Shown: positions 50,559 through 60,016, counted from the stretch's first letter. The stretch is 64,000 bases of DNA from Rhizobium sp. CG5 (GCF_023701945.1 NZ_JABAEF010000003.1:124001-188000), one strand, 5' to 3'. Notes: a model not told the origin generated them from the letters alone. A program made the numbers and translations.

Positions 50559-51854
50559 TCAGCCCATCGCCTTCAGCAGCGCCTTGATGCTCATGGTGGC
50601 GAAATTCGAATAGGTGTCGGAGATCGCGTATGGCAGGATGATGATATCCTTGTGGCGCATGGCGCCGCAGGTATAGACGACATTCGGCACATAACCTTCA
50701 CGCTCGGTAGCCTCCGGACGCAGCAGCGGTTCGCTGGAGCGGGCCAGGATCTTGGTCGGATCCTCCTTGTCGAGAAGGGTCGCGCCGATCGAGTAGCGCC
50801 GCACCGGCCCGACGCCATGGGTCAAAAGCAACCATCCTTCGTCCAGCTCGATCGGCGCGCCGCAATTGCCGATCTGCACGAATTCCCAGGGAAATTTCGG
50901 CGACATCAGCATATCACCACCATCCCAGCGATAGAGATCGTCGGAATAGATGAGATAGAGGTTCTCGTTGTCCTGCCGGGCAACCATCGCATACTGGCCG
51001 CCGATCTTGCGCGGAAACAGCGCCATGCCCTTGTTGCGGGCCGCGCTGCCGTTCAGCGGCGTCATGCGGAAACTGACAAAATCCGTGGTCTCAAGCAGTT
51101 CGGAACGGATCGCCTGACCGCTATAGGCGGTGTAGGTCGCGTAATAGGTGGTAACACCCTCATCGACAAACGCGACGAAGCGGGCATCCTCGATGCCGTT
51201 CGACTGGGAGGGCGTGACCGGAAAGATCACCCGTTCGCTCAAGTCGCTGTCCGCGCTGAAATTCAGCCGGATCGCATCGCCATAAGCCGAGGCGGACGAG
51301 CTGACGATTTCCGGCGGCGAGGCAAGCCGTACCGGCGGATCGATCCGCACCGCGCCATCGGCAGTGACTTCCCCCGATCGGAAGGTCAGGGAGGAAATGT
51401 GTCCCTCCCCCACGGCGCGAAGGCTGAGGATGAAGCGCTGCGCTCCCGGCGAGGCGCTCGACTGGTCGGGATGCAGGACAATGCTCGGGTTGAAGAGGGC
51501 AGCCGCCTCGAACGAATATTCGTTCATGAAATAGGCACCGACCAGTTGCCGCTGCTTCTGGGAGAAGGGCTCATGTCCCACCAGCGCGTCTTCCATGGAA
51601 TCGGCGCGAAGCTCGAATTTGCGCAACAGGTTGCGGTGCCGCCCCTCGAAGTTCTCGAGAATGTCGGTCAGCAGTCTTGCCGCCGTCACGTCGTCCAGCG
51701 CCAGCACCCGGTCGACGATATGGTTGGCCCGCGTCTTGTCGGTCGGCTTCAGGTCGCGGGCTTCGGTTGCCGGCTTGAAGGGGCGCACGATGACTCGTGC
51801 TGGATCGGGACGGAGGTAGAGGGCCTGGCGATTGACGAATGCGGAATGGGACAA
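50559..51854 (-). CDS. GH130 glycosidase/phosphorylase, beta-mannoside-active
   Basis: A 431-residue protein with the five-bladed propeller pattern of GH130 (beta-1,4- or beta-1,2-mannoside phosphorylases and related hydrolases). It has YFMNEYSFEAAALFNPSIVL, SNGIEDARFVAF (conserved Glu-Asp-Ala-Arg), NKGMALFPRKIGGQYAMVAR and GNCGAPIELDEGWLLLTHGV. TTG at 51854 with GAGG five bases before it is the start. It follows the GT4-fusion gene on the same strand by 44 bases, suggesting linked mannan or mannoside metabolism. Exact linkage cannot be predicted. Confidence 0.86.
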   Translation of the reverse strand: MSHSAFVNRQALYLRPDPARVIVRPFKPATEARDLKPTDKTRANHIVDRVLALDDVTAARLLTDILENFEGRHRNLLRKFELRADSMEDALVGHEPFSQKQRQLVGAYFMNEYSFEAAALFNPSIVLHPDQSSASPGAQRFILSLRAVGEGHISSLTFRSGEVTADGAVRIDPPVRLASPPEIVSSSASAYGDAIRLNFSADSDLSERVIFPVTPSQSNGIEDARFVAFVDEGVTTYYATYTAYSGQAIRSELLETTDFVSFRMTPLNGSAARNKGMALFPRKIGGQYAMVARQDNENLYLIYSDDLYRWDGGDMLMSPKFPWEFVQIGNCGAPIELDEGWLLLTHGVGPVRRYSIGATLLDKEDPTKILARSSEPLLRPEATEREGYVPNVVYTCGAMRHKDIIILPYAISDTYSNFATMSIKALLKAMG

Positions 51855-51898
51855 AATTGCCTCGAGGTTTCTTTACTGGCGGAAGGAAGGCGGCGCGC

Positions 51899-54172
51899 TC
51901 AGGCGCGCCGCTGCAGGAGGCCCGGATGGCTGTCGCGGTTTCGTGACAGCTGGCGGATTTCGACGCTGCTGATCAGCAGGCAGACGACGGATTCGCCGCC
52001 GCGGTTCTGGTTGGCCCGGTCGGCATGCAGACCGTCGAGGCAGCCGCCGGTCTCGTCGTCGATGAGCGGCACGCCAAGATCGTTATTGCCGGAAAACCAG
52101 GTGAACACCCGGAGGGCCGTGTCGCGCCAATTGCTATCGCCCGTCACCCGCCATGCGGCGATGCAGGCCGAGATGGTGGCCGTCGCTTCGACCGGCTGCT
52201 GATCGAACAGCCGCGGCGGTTTGCGCTGCTCGAAGAAACCCTCCGTGCCGATGGGGCGGAAATGGCCGCGCGGTGCGGTCTGCTTGGTCATCAGCCACTC
52301 AAGCGTGCGGATGCCGGCTTCGACATATTGCGGCGCAAGCGTTGCAACGCCGGTCAGGATCAAGGCCTGCGGCAGCCGGGCATTGTCATAGGAAAGCCCC
52401 TCTTCGAACCAGAGCCATTGCGGCGTCTCGACCGACGCCAGCAGCGCCATCAATCGCTCGGCCAGCACGATACGCAGGCGCGCCGCCCTGCGATCCTCCG
52501 GCTTGCTGCTGCAATAGCCATCAAGGCCCAACAGCGTGAACGCCCAGGCCCGCGGCGAGGCGAAGCCCTCGACCGCCTCCATCGCTTTTGGAAACAGCCC
52601 CTGCGCCCAGCGGCGGCGCGACAGGTCCACGTCGGTGGAGGCGGCAATGCCCAGTGACCAGAGCGTGCGGCCGTGGCTGTCTTCCGAGCCGGTATCTTCA
52701 AGCCAGTTGCGGCTGAAACTCATGAAATTGCGAAATCGCCCGGTATCCGGGTTCCAGGCATGCTGCACGAAGGCGGAAAACCCGGCCACCAGCGGGTCGG
52801 GTATCGTCTTTTCGCCGGCCGCCACCAGTCCACAGGCAAGAATCAGCGCCCGCGCATTGTCATCGACACAATAGCCGTGCGATCGGTCAGGCACCGAGTG
52901 CACGGCGTGCTGGTAGATGCCGGTATCGTCGCACATTGCCAGCAGATGGCCGAAATTGATGCCCGGTCCGCCGCCGATCGCCGGCAACCCGCCCTGCCCG
53001 CCGGGCGCCACCAGACGCAGCGGTTGGCTGCGCCGGGCCGCGTTGAAGGTTGAAAGGTATTTTTCAGCCGTGTGTTCCCAGGTCATCGAGCGGCTGTCGG
53101 CATAGGCCCGTTCGCGCATCGCCAGACGGCGCGGTGCATCGCCCAAAAGCTCGGCGATTGCCTGGCCGGTCTCGACCGGGGCATTGAACGGCACCAGGCA
53201 ACCGCGACCATCGGCCAGCAATTCGCGGGCATGCCAATAGGGCGTCGACACCACGGCCTTGCCAAGCCCGAAACTGTAGGCGAGCGTACCGGACGTCATC
53301 TGCGCTTCATCGAGATAAGGCGTGACGTAGACGTCGCACATCCCGATGAAATCGAGAAGTTTCGGCAGGTCGACGAACTGGTCGAGAAACACCACCTTGG
53401 CCCCGACGCCCAGCGCTTCGGCGCGCGCCTTCAGGCTGTCGCGATAGGCTTCGCCCTTATCGCGCAACAGGTTGGGATGGGTGGCACCCAGAACGACATA
53501 GACCGCATCCGGGCAGGTCTTGAGGATCTGCGGCATGGCGTCGATCATCACCTCGATGCCCTTGTTCGGTGACAGCAGGCCAAAGGTCAGGATCACCGAT
53601 TTGTCGGCAAAGCCGAGCTTGGCCTTGGCCTGGTCCGGCTCGGCAAAGGCCACTTCGGGAATGCCATGGGCAATGACGTCGATCTTGGCGGCCGGCGCGC
53701 CATAGACGGTCTGCAACAATTCACGACCCTTTTCCGCCATGACCACGATGCGTGCCGACGTGGCAATAATTTGCTGGAGAACAGCCCTTTGCGCCGGGCT
53801 TGGTTCCGACAGCACGGTGTGCAGCGTGGTGACGACGGGCATCCGCAGGCGCGACAGCAGGGTCAGGATATGGCCGCCGGCCTCGCCGCCGAAAATCCCG
53901 AATTCGTGCTGTAGCGACACCAGATCATAGCCGCCGGCATTCAGCTGATCAGCCGCCGCGATATAGTCCGTCACCACCTCTTCGTGGATTTCGGCAATCA
54001 CCTGCGGCGGATAGAGATAGGTGCGTCCCTTGTCGGTCATCGCCACCATCGAGGTTTCGATGCTCTCGAAGGATTGCGTCATCGCCCGGTGCAGATCGCT
54101 GCTGAAGGTGGCGATCCCGCAACGGCGCGGTAGAGAATTGCCGATGATGGCCAGACGTTTGAATGCGCTCAT
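51899..54172 (-). CDS. GT4 glycosyltransferase fused to a toroid-like domain
   Basis: A 757-residue protein. Residues ~1-400 form a GT-B glycosyltransferase of family 4: IIGNSLPRRCGIATFSSDLH, SLQHEFGIFGGEAGGHI, LTFGLLSPNKGIEVMIDAMP, and PYLDEAQMTSGTLAYSFGLG with an acidic nucleotide-sugar motif. Residues ~420-750 are helical with HGYCVDDNARALILACGLVA and SHGRTLWSLG blocks, resembling an (alpha/alpha)6 barrel of glycosidase type. The fusion may build and trim a mannose-containing product in one enzyme. I took the ATG at 54172 (MSAFKRL); an upstream start adds seven residues. It precedes the GH130 gene. Confidence 0.82.
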   Translation of the reverse strand: MSAFKRLAIIGNSLPRRCGIATFSSDLHRAMTQSFESIETSMVAMTDKGRTYLYPPQVIAEIHEEVVTDYIAAADQLNAGGYDLVSLQHEFGIFGGEAGGHILTLLSRLRMPVVTTLHTVLSEPSPAQRAVLQQIIATSARIVVMAEKGRELLQTVYGAPAAKIDVIAHGIPEVAFAEPDQAKAKLGFADKSVILTFGLLSPNKGIEVMIDAMPQILKTCPDAVYVVLGATHPNLLRDKGEAYRDSLKARAEALGVGAKVVFLDQFVDLPKLLDFIGMCDVYVTPYLDEAQMTSGTLAYSFGLGKAVVSTPYWHARELLADGRGCLVPFNAPVETGQAIAELLGDAPRRLAMRERAYADSRSMTWEHTAEKYLSTFNAARRSQPLRLVAPGGQGGLPAIGGGPGINFGHLLAMCDDTGIYQHAVHSVPDRSHGYCVDDNARALILACGLVAAGEKTIPDPLVAGFSAFVQHAWNPDTGRFRNFMSFSRNWLEDTGSEDSHGRTLWSLGIAASTDVDLSRRRWAQGLFPKAMEAVEGFASPRAWAFTLLGLDGYCSSKPEDRRAARLRIVLAERLMALLASVETPQWLWFEEGLSYDNARLPQALILTGVATLAPQYVEAGIRTLEWLMTKQTAPRGHFRPIGTEGFFEQRKPPRLFDQQPVEATATISACIAAWRVTGDSNWRDTALRVFTWFSGNNDLGVPLIDDETGGCLDGLHADRANQNRGGESVVCLLISSVEIRQLSRNRDSHPGLLQRRA

Positions 54173-54610
54173 TCCGGTGTACCCTTCGTGCAAGACAAGA
54201 TTGAAGCAAGCCGGAGTTTAGAATTGCCGACGAATGTCGAAACGTTTCAAATATATAAAAGTTCCATAATTAAAATAAAAACACACAGACAACACGTATT
54301 ATCGATTCAAATGAACGTATAATTGTTCCAATTGATCATTTTGATTTCATTTTTTTGGCTTGAAAATTACAATCCTGCCTCATTAATATCACAAATATTC
54401 CTGACAATAAGACGGCAATATGATTTTGGGAACGAATTCTGGCTTTAAGTGCCTGAATTCGTCTGCCTCGGCTGTGGCCGAGCGCTCGACCTGTCCCTCG
54501 CACGGGCAAAACCCGCCGCCCCCTCGCCCGCACATGTCCGGCTCGCACCAATCGGCCCGCATCCCACGGACAAAGCGCCGCGCTTCACTGACCATTGACA
54601 GGAGACCCGC
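54173..54610. promoter_or_regulatory. AT-rich divergent region between GT4 and AGE epimerase genes
   Basis: This 438-base gap separates the divergent GT4-fusion and epimerase genes. Bases 54220-54430 are strikingly AT-rich for this genome, with runs such as AATTAAAATAAAAA, and probably hold both promoters or an H-NS-like (MucR/Ros) binding site. GACAGGAGACCCGC precedes the epimerase ATG. No gene was seen. Confidence 0.5.
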
Positions 54611-55789
54611 ATGGAACTGGACCGACTGACGCGCTATTTCATCGATGAAGCGCTGCCCAAATGGGCGATGTCCGCCTATGACGAACAGCGTGGCCATTTC
54701 ATGGAGGCGCTGCAACTCGATGGATCTGCGGAGGCGACAGGCATCGTCCGCACGCGAACGGCGGCGCGGCTGATCTATGTCTATGCCCATGCCAGCGCGC
54801 TCAATGTGGCGCCAGCCGGTGCCCTCGAAAAGGCCGAACGCGCCTTCGCCAATCTGCATCGCGTCGCCTGGATTTCCGGCACGAGACCGGGATATGCGCG
54901 GACCTTCGACCGCTTCAGCGACGAGGTCACCGATCCCGAGCGCGACCTCTATGACAGTGCCTGCGTCCTGCTGGCGCTCGCCTGGCTGGCGAAAGCCACC
55001 GGCAAGCCCGTCTATCGGCGACACATCAAGCTGCTGATCGCCGCGATCGACCAGACGCTCGGCGATCCCTTCGGCGGCTGGGCGGAAGACAGCGCCGGCA
55101 CCTTGCCGCGGCGGCAAAATCCGCACATGCATTTTCTGGAAGCCAGTCTGGCCCTGTGCGAAACGGACAGTGACCCGCAATACCCTCCGCTGGAAGCAAA
55201 ACTGTTCGCCCTGCTCGGCGACCATTTTTTCGACGCCCGCAAAGGCCTGCTGCGCGAATTGTTCGGTCCACGCTGGGAGCTTTCCGATCGCTATCAGTCC
55301 GATACGCTGGAGCCGGGGCATATGTGCGAATGGGTATGGCTGGTCCGGCGGCATGAGGCTCTGACCGGACAGGGCGATGACACCCTTTGCGCCGCCTTGC
55401 TGTCCAAAGCGCTGGCGCTCGGGCGGCTCGAGGGTTCAGCGTTCCTTCTCGACGGCGCCACGGTCGGCGGCGCATCGACGGCGAAGCATCGCCGTCTGTG
55501 GCCGCAGACCGAGTTGCTGAAGGCGTTTTTGGTGCAGCACCGAGCGCATGGCAAGGAAGAAGACCTGCAGCAGGCGGAAACCGTTGCCGCCGCGCTGTTT
55601 GGCTCCTATCTCAAGGATGCGCCCGCCGGCTGCTGGCATGATCGTTTCGACCTTGAGGGGAACTCCGTCGCCAAGACCATCCCGGCAAGCTCCCTCTACC
55701 ACCTCTGGACCAGCGTCGTGGAGCTTCTCCCAAAGGCCGAGGCACCGTCCCGCGCAGACGGCCCGGCCGCGATGGCCCTGAGCGCCTGA
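54611..55789 (+). CDS. AGE-family epimerase/isomerase (mannose isomerase-like)
   Basis: A 392-residue (alpha/alpha)6-barrel enzyme of the N-acylglucosamine 2-epimerase superfamily. Conserved parts are RTRTAARLIYVYAHASAL, DLYDSACVLLALAWL, RRQNPHMHFLEASLAL (His and Glu of the active site), LEPGHMCEWVWLVRRHE and KHRRLWPQTELLKAFLV. Members interconvert mannose and fructose or related sugars. Divergent from the GT4-GH130 pair, it would feed or recycle mannose units. AGGAGA is eight bases before the ATG. Confidence 0.88.
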   Translation: MELDRLTRYFIDEALPKWAMSAYDEQRGHFMEALQLDGSAEATGIVRTRTAARLIYVYAHASALNVAPAGALEKAERAFANLHRVAWISGTRPGYARTFDRFSDEVTDPERDLYDSACVLLALAWLAKATGKPVYRRHIKLLIAAIDQTLGDPFGGWAEDSAGTLPRRQNPHMHFLEASLALCETDSDPQYPPLEAKLFALLGDHFFDARKGLLRELFGPRWELSDRYQSDTLEPGHMCEWVWLVRRHEALTGQGDDTLCAALLSKALALGRLEGSAFLLDGATVGGASTAKHRRLWPQTELLKAFLVQHRAHGKEEDLQQAETVAAALFGSYLKDAPAGCWHDRFDLEGNSVAKTIPASSLYHLWTSVVELLPKAEAPSRADGPAAMALSA

Positions 55790-55820
55790 CCATCCAGACG
55801 GCAGGGCACAAAGGCACAGT

Positions 55821-56405
55821 CTACACCCGCACCGCCGTGCCCGTGTCGGGTGTTCTGCGCCGCATGGCGCGGTAGAGCGTGGCGCGGCTGACGCCGAATT
55901 CAGCCGCCGCCGCCGTCACCGTCCGGCCATCGACGCGAATGGCATGGAGGGCGTCGTCCATCGCGGCGGCCGGCAGCTTGACGGGCCGGCCGATCAGGCT
56001 GCCGCGCGCCTTGGCGGCCGACATGCCGGCGCGGGTGCGCTCGGAGATCAGCGTGCGTTCGAACTCGGCCAAAGCCCCCATGATGTGGAAGATCAGGATG
56101 CCGCCGGCCGAGGCGGTGTCGATTGCCTCGTTGATCGAATAAAGCCCGATATTGCGCCGGCCAAGCTCGGCCACCACGTCGATCAGATGCGACAGCGAGC
56201 GGCCGAGGCGGTCGAGCCGCCATACGACCAGGGTATCGCCGGCGCCGAGCTGGTCGAAGGACTGTATCAGTCCGGGCCGGGCACGCGAGGCGCCCGAAAG
56301 TCCTTGGTCGGAGAAGATCCGCTCGCATCCGGCGGCCGTCAGCGCCTGCAACTGCAGATCCAGGTTCTGGTCGGATGTCGACACGCGTGCATAGCCAATT
56401 CTCAT
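55821..56405 (-). CDS. Serine recombinase, Tn3-resolvase/Pin type
   Basis: A 194-residue site-specific recombinase. The N-terminal catalytic domain has YARVSTSDQNLDLQLQAL (nucleophile Ser in RVST), DTLVVWRLDRLGRSLSHLID (Arg motif) and GALAEFERTLISERTRAGM; the C-terminal HTH is VTAAAAEFGVSRATLYRAMR. It would resolve cointegrates or invert DNA. No transposase is next to it, so it is either a remnant of a mobile element or a stand-alone invertase. It starts next to a 378-base gap that may hold its recombination sites. Confidence 0.9.
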   Translation of the reverse strand: MRIGYARVSTSDQNLDLQLQALTAAGCERIFSDQGLSGASRARPGLIQSFDQLGAGDTLVVWRLDRLGRSLSHLIDVVAELGRRNIGLYSINEAIDTASAGGILIFHIMGALAEFERTLISERTRAGMSAAKARGSLIGRPVKLPAAAMDDALHAIRVDGRTVTAAAAEFGVSRATLYRAMRRRTPDTGTAVRV

Positions 56406-56783
56406 GGATTCATCGCGCCAATTTTCCAGACAACCGAGAACAATTTCAACGATCGACCGGGCAAGCCAAGCCGATCCCCTGTGATGAACTGTATCACAAC
56501 CGTTCCTTTTTGATCACACCATTAAGTTGCTGTCAATTCCAAAAACCCCATAAAGCTGCATATTTTCTTGAGTTGCGTCCTCGCCTCCATGGCCGGGCCG
56601 CAGGCCCCGTCCGCAGGGGTTTTCGGCCCTCGTGACCGGTCAGCGCCGGCCGCTTGCGGATTGAAACCCGACACAATTCAAGGGTTGAAATCATCGCTGT
56701 CCCGGTTGTGCGAATAGGAACGCTTTAGAGACGAAATACCGTCGCGGAGCATTGAGAAAAACCCAGCAGCAAGGAGCACCAAC
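56406..56783. other. Intergenic region upstream of the resolvase
   Basis: No gene was seen in these 378 bases. They contain direct and inverted TGATCACA/TGTATCACA-like words between 56480 and 56530, which could be resolvase sites, and the AAGGAG ribosome site of the next gene near 56770. No clear 28-bp res subsites could be confirmed by eye. Confidence 0.35.
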
Positions 56784-57428
56784 GTGACGACTTATTCCCT
56801 TACCCTGCGCTTCGCCGGCAATGTCCTGACCAACATCAAGAATGCCGGACAGCGCGTTGCCATCGCCAAACCGGTCGGCACGATCGGTCCCAACGTGATC
56901 TGGCTGGACGTCGATCCGTTCCCCTCGACCACCATCGAATGGGAGGAAAACTACTGGATCTATGCCTCCACTGACGAGGTTGTCGATGGCGCCAAGATCA
57001 ACAAGCTGACGGAGGTTGATCCGGGTCCGGCGCTCGACGGCGGCTATTATGACCTGGCCACGACCAGCGTGTTCGGGCCCTACCAGAAGAACAACGCCAT
57101 CCTGCCGGTCTCGGGCGGCACCTATGCCGCCATCAACAAGATGCCCTACGACAAGTACAACTCGCTGACCTTCGGCCTGGCGCAGACCGCCCTGGTCAAC
57201 AACAAGCCGGAGGACCGCCGGCCGATCTCGGCGCAGACCGTGCTGGCCACCCAGCATGCCAAGATGACGCCGTTCATCAACCTTTATATCTGGTTGCAGA
57301 GCGAATTCACCAGCCAGACCGTGATCACCGAGATCGCTGGCAATCCGACCATTGCCAAGTTCGGCGGCGCCGTCACCGATGCGGATCTGACCTACGATCC
57401 GGTCCACGGCCAGTTCCTGCCGACCTGA
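56784..57428 (+). CDS. Unknown beta-rich protein
   Basis: A 214-residue protein I do not recognise. It opens TTYSLTLRFAGNVLTNIKNA and contains VIWLDVDPFPSTTIEWEENY, WIYASTDEV, YYDLATTSVFGPYQKN and TPFINLYIWLQSEFTSQTVI. The alternating hydrophobic pattern suggests a beta-sandwich. There is no signal peptide. GTG is preceded by AAGGAG seven bases upstream. It lies upstream of a secreted serine protease on the same strand (181 bases) but may be independent. Confidence 0.65.
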   Translation: MTTYSLTLRFAGNVLTNIKNAGQRVAIAKPVGTIGPNVIWLDVDPFPSTTIEWEENYWIYASTDEVVDGAKINKLTEVDPGPALDGGYYDLATTSVFGPYQKNNAILPVSGGTYAAINKMPYDKYNSLTFGLAQTALVNNKPEDRRPISAQTVLATQHAKMTPFINLYIWLQSEFTSQTVITEIAGNPTIAKFGGAVTDADLTYDPVHGQFLPT

Positions 57429-57609
57429 CACGACTGACGATTCTGCCTCGATCGCCGCCCCCACAGCCGGCGATTGCGGCAGATGCACCGCCCGGTCGCG
57501 GCCGATAAATCCGCAACCGGGCGGCCCCACCTTCCCTTCACCAGTGGCGTTGCCGGCCTGCCGCCCATGACGGAGCGGAGCCCGTTCCTGCGCCCATGCC
57601 AGAAAGGTC

Positions 57610-58599
57610 ATGACAATGGACATCACATCCCGAGACACCCTGCCGCGCCCCCAGCCCACAGCTCGACCTGGCTGCGGCACCCTGCTTGTGCTTGCTGTGC
57701 TGCTCGGCGGCCTGCCGGTCCTGGCCCATGCCGACGAGAAGATCGACAGCATAGAGAACAGCGGCACATCGACGCTGCTCAGCCTCGAAGAGATCGAGGC
57801 TGCCGAGCCGCTCGACGAAACCGTCACGCCGGAGGAACTTGAGCTGATGCGTCAGCGCTACCGGGAGCTCAATCCCGGCCTGCTCGAAATCGAGCCCGGC
57901 GACCACACCGAGAACCTGCAGCAAGGCGTGCCTGCACCGGTCAACGATCCTGACGCCAACAGCCCCTACTGGAGCACCGGCAAGCTGGCCTTCAAGAAGG
58001 CGGACGGCAAGACCCATCGCTGCACGGCGCAATTCGTCGGCGACCTCAAGATCATCCTGACCGCCGCCCATTGCGTCTATGACATCAAGGCCGGCGCCTG
58101 GAACACCAACTTCACCTTTAAACGTGCCTATACCAGCGGCAAGTCGGCGCAGACCGTCGGCTGGCGCTGCATGTCGATCTTCGACGCCTACCATGCGCCG
58201 GCGAAGAACTATGCCTATGACTATGCCTTCATCCTGACCGACAAGAACGACGAAAAGCCCCCCCTCACCCTGCAGATTGGCATCCCAGCCACCAAGCCGC
58301 TGACCGCCGTCGGCTATCCCCGCAATTACGGCAACGGCAAGGTGCTGCAAAGCGTCGATGGCGAATGGGCCTCGGTGCTGGGCGGCATTGTCACCATCAG
58401 CGGCAATCCGATGCGCAAGGGCAACAGCGGCGGCGCCTGGTTCTCCAATTTCAAGATCGACGGCGGTTCGGGCGACAACCTCGTGGTCAGCCTCAACTCC
58501 CATCACCTGGTGGGCAATGACGTTGACGAGAACGGACCGCTGTTCACCGCTGATACCGCACGGCTGCTGAAGTATGTGCTGGAAGAAAAATGCCTCTGA
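57610..58599 (+). CDS. Secreted trypsin-like serine protease
   Basis: A 329-residue exported protease. A signal peptide (residues ~20-42, likely cut after LAHA) and an acidic propeptide-like stretch (~43-110) precede an S1-type catalytic domain. The triad is His154 in ILTAAHC, Asp204 in AYDYAFILTD and Ser273 in RKGNSGGAWFS. GNSGG is typical of V8/glutamyl-endopeptidase-like S1B enzymes. Two starts, 57610 and 57616, are possible; AAAGG lies just upstream. The substrate is unknown. Confidence 0.85.
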   Translation: MTMDITSRDTLPRPQPTARPGCGTLLVLAVLLGGLPVLAHADEKIDSIENSGTSTLLSLEEIEAAEPLDETVTPEELELMRQRYRELNPGLLEIEPGDHTENLQQGVPAPVNDPDANSPYWSTGKLAFKKADGKTHRCTAQFVGDLKIILTAAHCVYDIKAGAWNTNFTFKRAYTSGKSAQTVGWRCMSIFDAYHAPAKNYAYDYAFILTDKNDEKPPLTLQIGIPATKPLTAVGYPRNYGNGKVLQSVDGEWASVLGGIVTISGNPMRKGNSGGAWFSNFKIDGGSGDNLVVSLNSHHLVGNDVDENGPLFTADTARLLKYVLEEKCL

Positions 58600-58812
58600 G
58601 AAAGCCTCGATAGACACGCGCGCGTCTACGCCCGTCGCCCGATGCCACAAGACCGGTCGCCCCGCCGGTTGGACCGGCATCGGATGGCGGGCGACTTTTT
58701 GGCCTGGACAATTCCGCCGGCCATATTGCTCGCAAAATATGTGCCCGATCGCCGCAGTGCCGCTTCGACCCGTTGCACGGGCCGGCCTAAACCGGCAAAA
58801 GAAAAGCGTGCG

Positions 58813-59220
58813 ATGACGAGGATCCCGGGCTTGAGCGAAGACACCATCACTCTCTACGAGGCCATCGGCGGCGAGCCGACCGTGCGCGCGCTGACCCGGC
58901 GCTTCTACGAGCTGATGGATACGCTGCCCGAAGCCGCCCGCTGCCGCGCCATCCATCCACCGGATCTCTCGGGCAGCGAAGAGAAACTCTACGACTATCT
59001 GACCGGCTATCTCGGCGGCCCGCCGATCTATATGCAGAAACGCGGCCATCCCATGCTGCGCCGCCGCCATATGGTGGCCGAGATCGGACCGCAGGAGCAT
59101 GACGAATGGCTGCTGTGCTTCAGTCGCGCCATGGCGGAGACGATCGACAACGAAAAGCTGCGCGACATCATCTGGGATCCGGTCGTCCGGTTGGCCAAAC
59201 ACATGCAGAACAAGGAATAG
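58813..59220 (+). CDS. Group II truncated haemoglobin
   Basis: A 135-residue 2-on-2 globin. It has ITLYEAIGGEPTVRALTRRF, FYELMDTLPEAARCRAIHPP, LYDYLTGYLGGPPIYMQKRG and the proximal-His region MLRRRHMVAEIGPQEHDEWL, then a Trp and C-terminal DPVVRLAKHM. Group II globins bind oxygen or NO and protect against nitrosative or low-oxygen stress. The ATG at 58813 begins the family sequence. The DUF423 gene follows five bases later. Confidence 0.88.
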   Translation: MTRIPGLSEDTITLYEAIGGEPTVRALTRRFYELMDTLPEAARCRAIHPPDLSGSEEKLYDYLTGYLGGPPIYMQKRGHPMLRRRHMVAEIGPQEHDEWLLCFSRAMAETIDNEKLRDIIWDPVVRLAKHMQNKE

Positions 59221-59225
59221 CCCCC

Positions 59226-59615
59226 ATGCCTTCCGCAATGTCCTCCGGCACGCCGTCAAGCGGCCTGGCCCCTCGCGTCGTTGTTCTCTTGGCCGGGCTG
59301 ATCGGGGCTGCCGGCGTTGCCATGGCGGCGGCCGCCACCCATATGGGCGGCGCGCTGCTGGGGCCGGCATCGGCCATGTGCCTGGCCCATGCGCCGGCTC
59401 TGCTGGCGTTGCATGCCGGCCGCCGCTCGATCAGAACGGCAACCGCTGCCGCCCTGTTGATGGGATTGGGTGCCATCCTGTTTGCCGGCGATCTGGCGAG
59501 CAAGCAATTCCTCGGCTTTGGTCTCTTGCCCATGGCCGCCCCGACCGGCGGCATGCTGATGATCGCGGGATGGCTGGTGGCCGGCGCCGGCGCCTTCTTT
59601 CGCAGCGACAGCTGA
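59226..59615 (+). CDS. DUF423-like small membrane protein
   Basis: A 129-residue protein with four hydrophobic helices (~17-40, 46-62, 70-90, 97-120) rich in Ala and Gly. GLIGAAGVAMAAAATHMGG and the final PTGGMLMIAGWLVAG fit the DUF423/YgdD membrane family, whose function is unknown. It starts five bases after the globin stop, so the two share a message. Confidence 0.75.
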   Translation: MPSAMSSGTPSSGLAPRVVVLLAGLIGAAGVAMAAAATHMGGALLGPASAMCLAHAPALLALHAGRRSIRTATAAALLMGLGAILFAGDLASKQFLGFGLLPMAAPTGGMLMIAGWLVAGAGAFFRSDS

Positions 59616-59636
59616 GCAGCCGCGGTCAGACCCCGT

Positions 59637-60011
59637 TCATTGCGGCACGCGGCCGAATTTCAGCAGATTGCCGTGCGGGTCGGAGACATAGAATTCCTCC
59701 ATGTTCCACGGCCGCACAGCCATCTCCGACAGGGATTTGACGGCGCGCGCCGTGAACTCCGCATGCAACCGGTCGATGCCGCCGCCGCGCAGATAGACCG
59801 CGGAGCGCTCGCAGAGCGAGGGGTCGTCGGTCAGCCAGAAATGCAGCTCCAGCGGCGCGCCGCAGAACTGCCGGCGCACGATCAGGTAGTCGCCGCTCTC
59901 GTAGACGATCTCGTCGAAGCCGAGTTGATCGCTATAGAAAGCCCGGCTTTCCGCGATCGACAGCGACGGCAGGATCGGCAGAATCTCGATGCGGTTGTCG
60001 TCGTCGGCCAT
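59637..60011 (-). CDS. VOC-superfamily (bleomycin-resistance/glyoxalase-like) protein
   Basis: A 124-residue VOC protein. It has ILPILPSLSIAESRAFYSDQ, LGFDEIVYESGDYLIVRR, LELHFWLTDDPSLCERSAVY and MEEFYVSDPHGNLLKFGRV. The paired beta-alpha-beta-beta-beta units, with His and Glu of the usual metal site (ELHFWL, EFYVSDPHGN), fit bleomycin-resistance/dioxygenase-like members. It is the last gene of a three-gene unit and starts five bases after the preceding stop. Confidence 0.85.
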   Translation of the reverse strand: MADDDNRIEILPILPSLSIAESRAFYSDQLGFDEIVYESGDYLIVRRQFCGAPLELHFWLTDDPSLCERSAVYLRGGGIDRLHAEFTARAVKSLSEMAVRPWNMEEFYVSDPHGNLLKFGRVPQ

Positions 60012-60016
60012 GCCCG

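Noticed and set aside
50490..52202. 570-codon plus-strand open frame across GH130 and the GT4 end
   Set aside because: Antisense to two recognised genes and spans their boundary; no homologous pattern.
57538..59370. 610-codon minus-strand open frame across protease and globin genes
   Set aside because: Antisense to a protease with an intact catalytic triad, a truncated globin and the start of a membrane protein.
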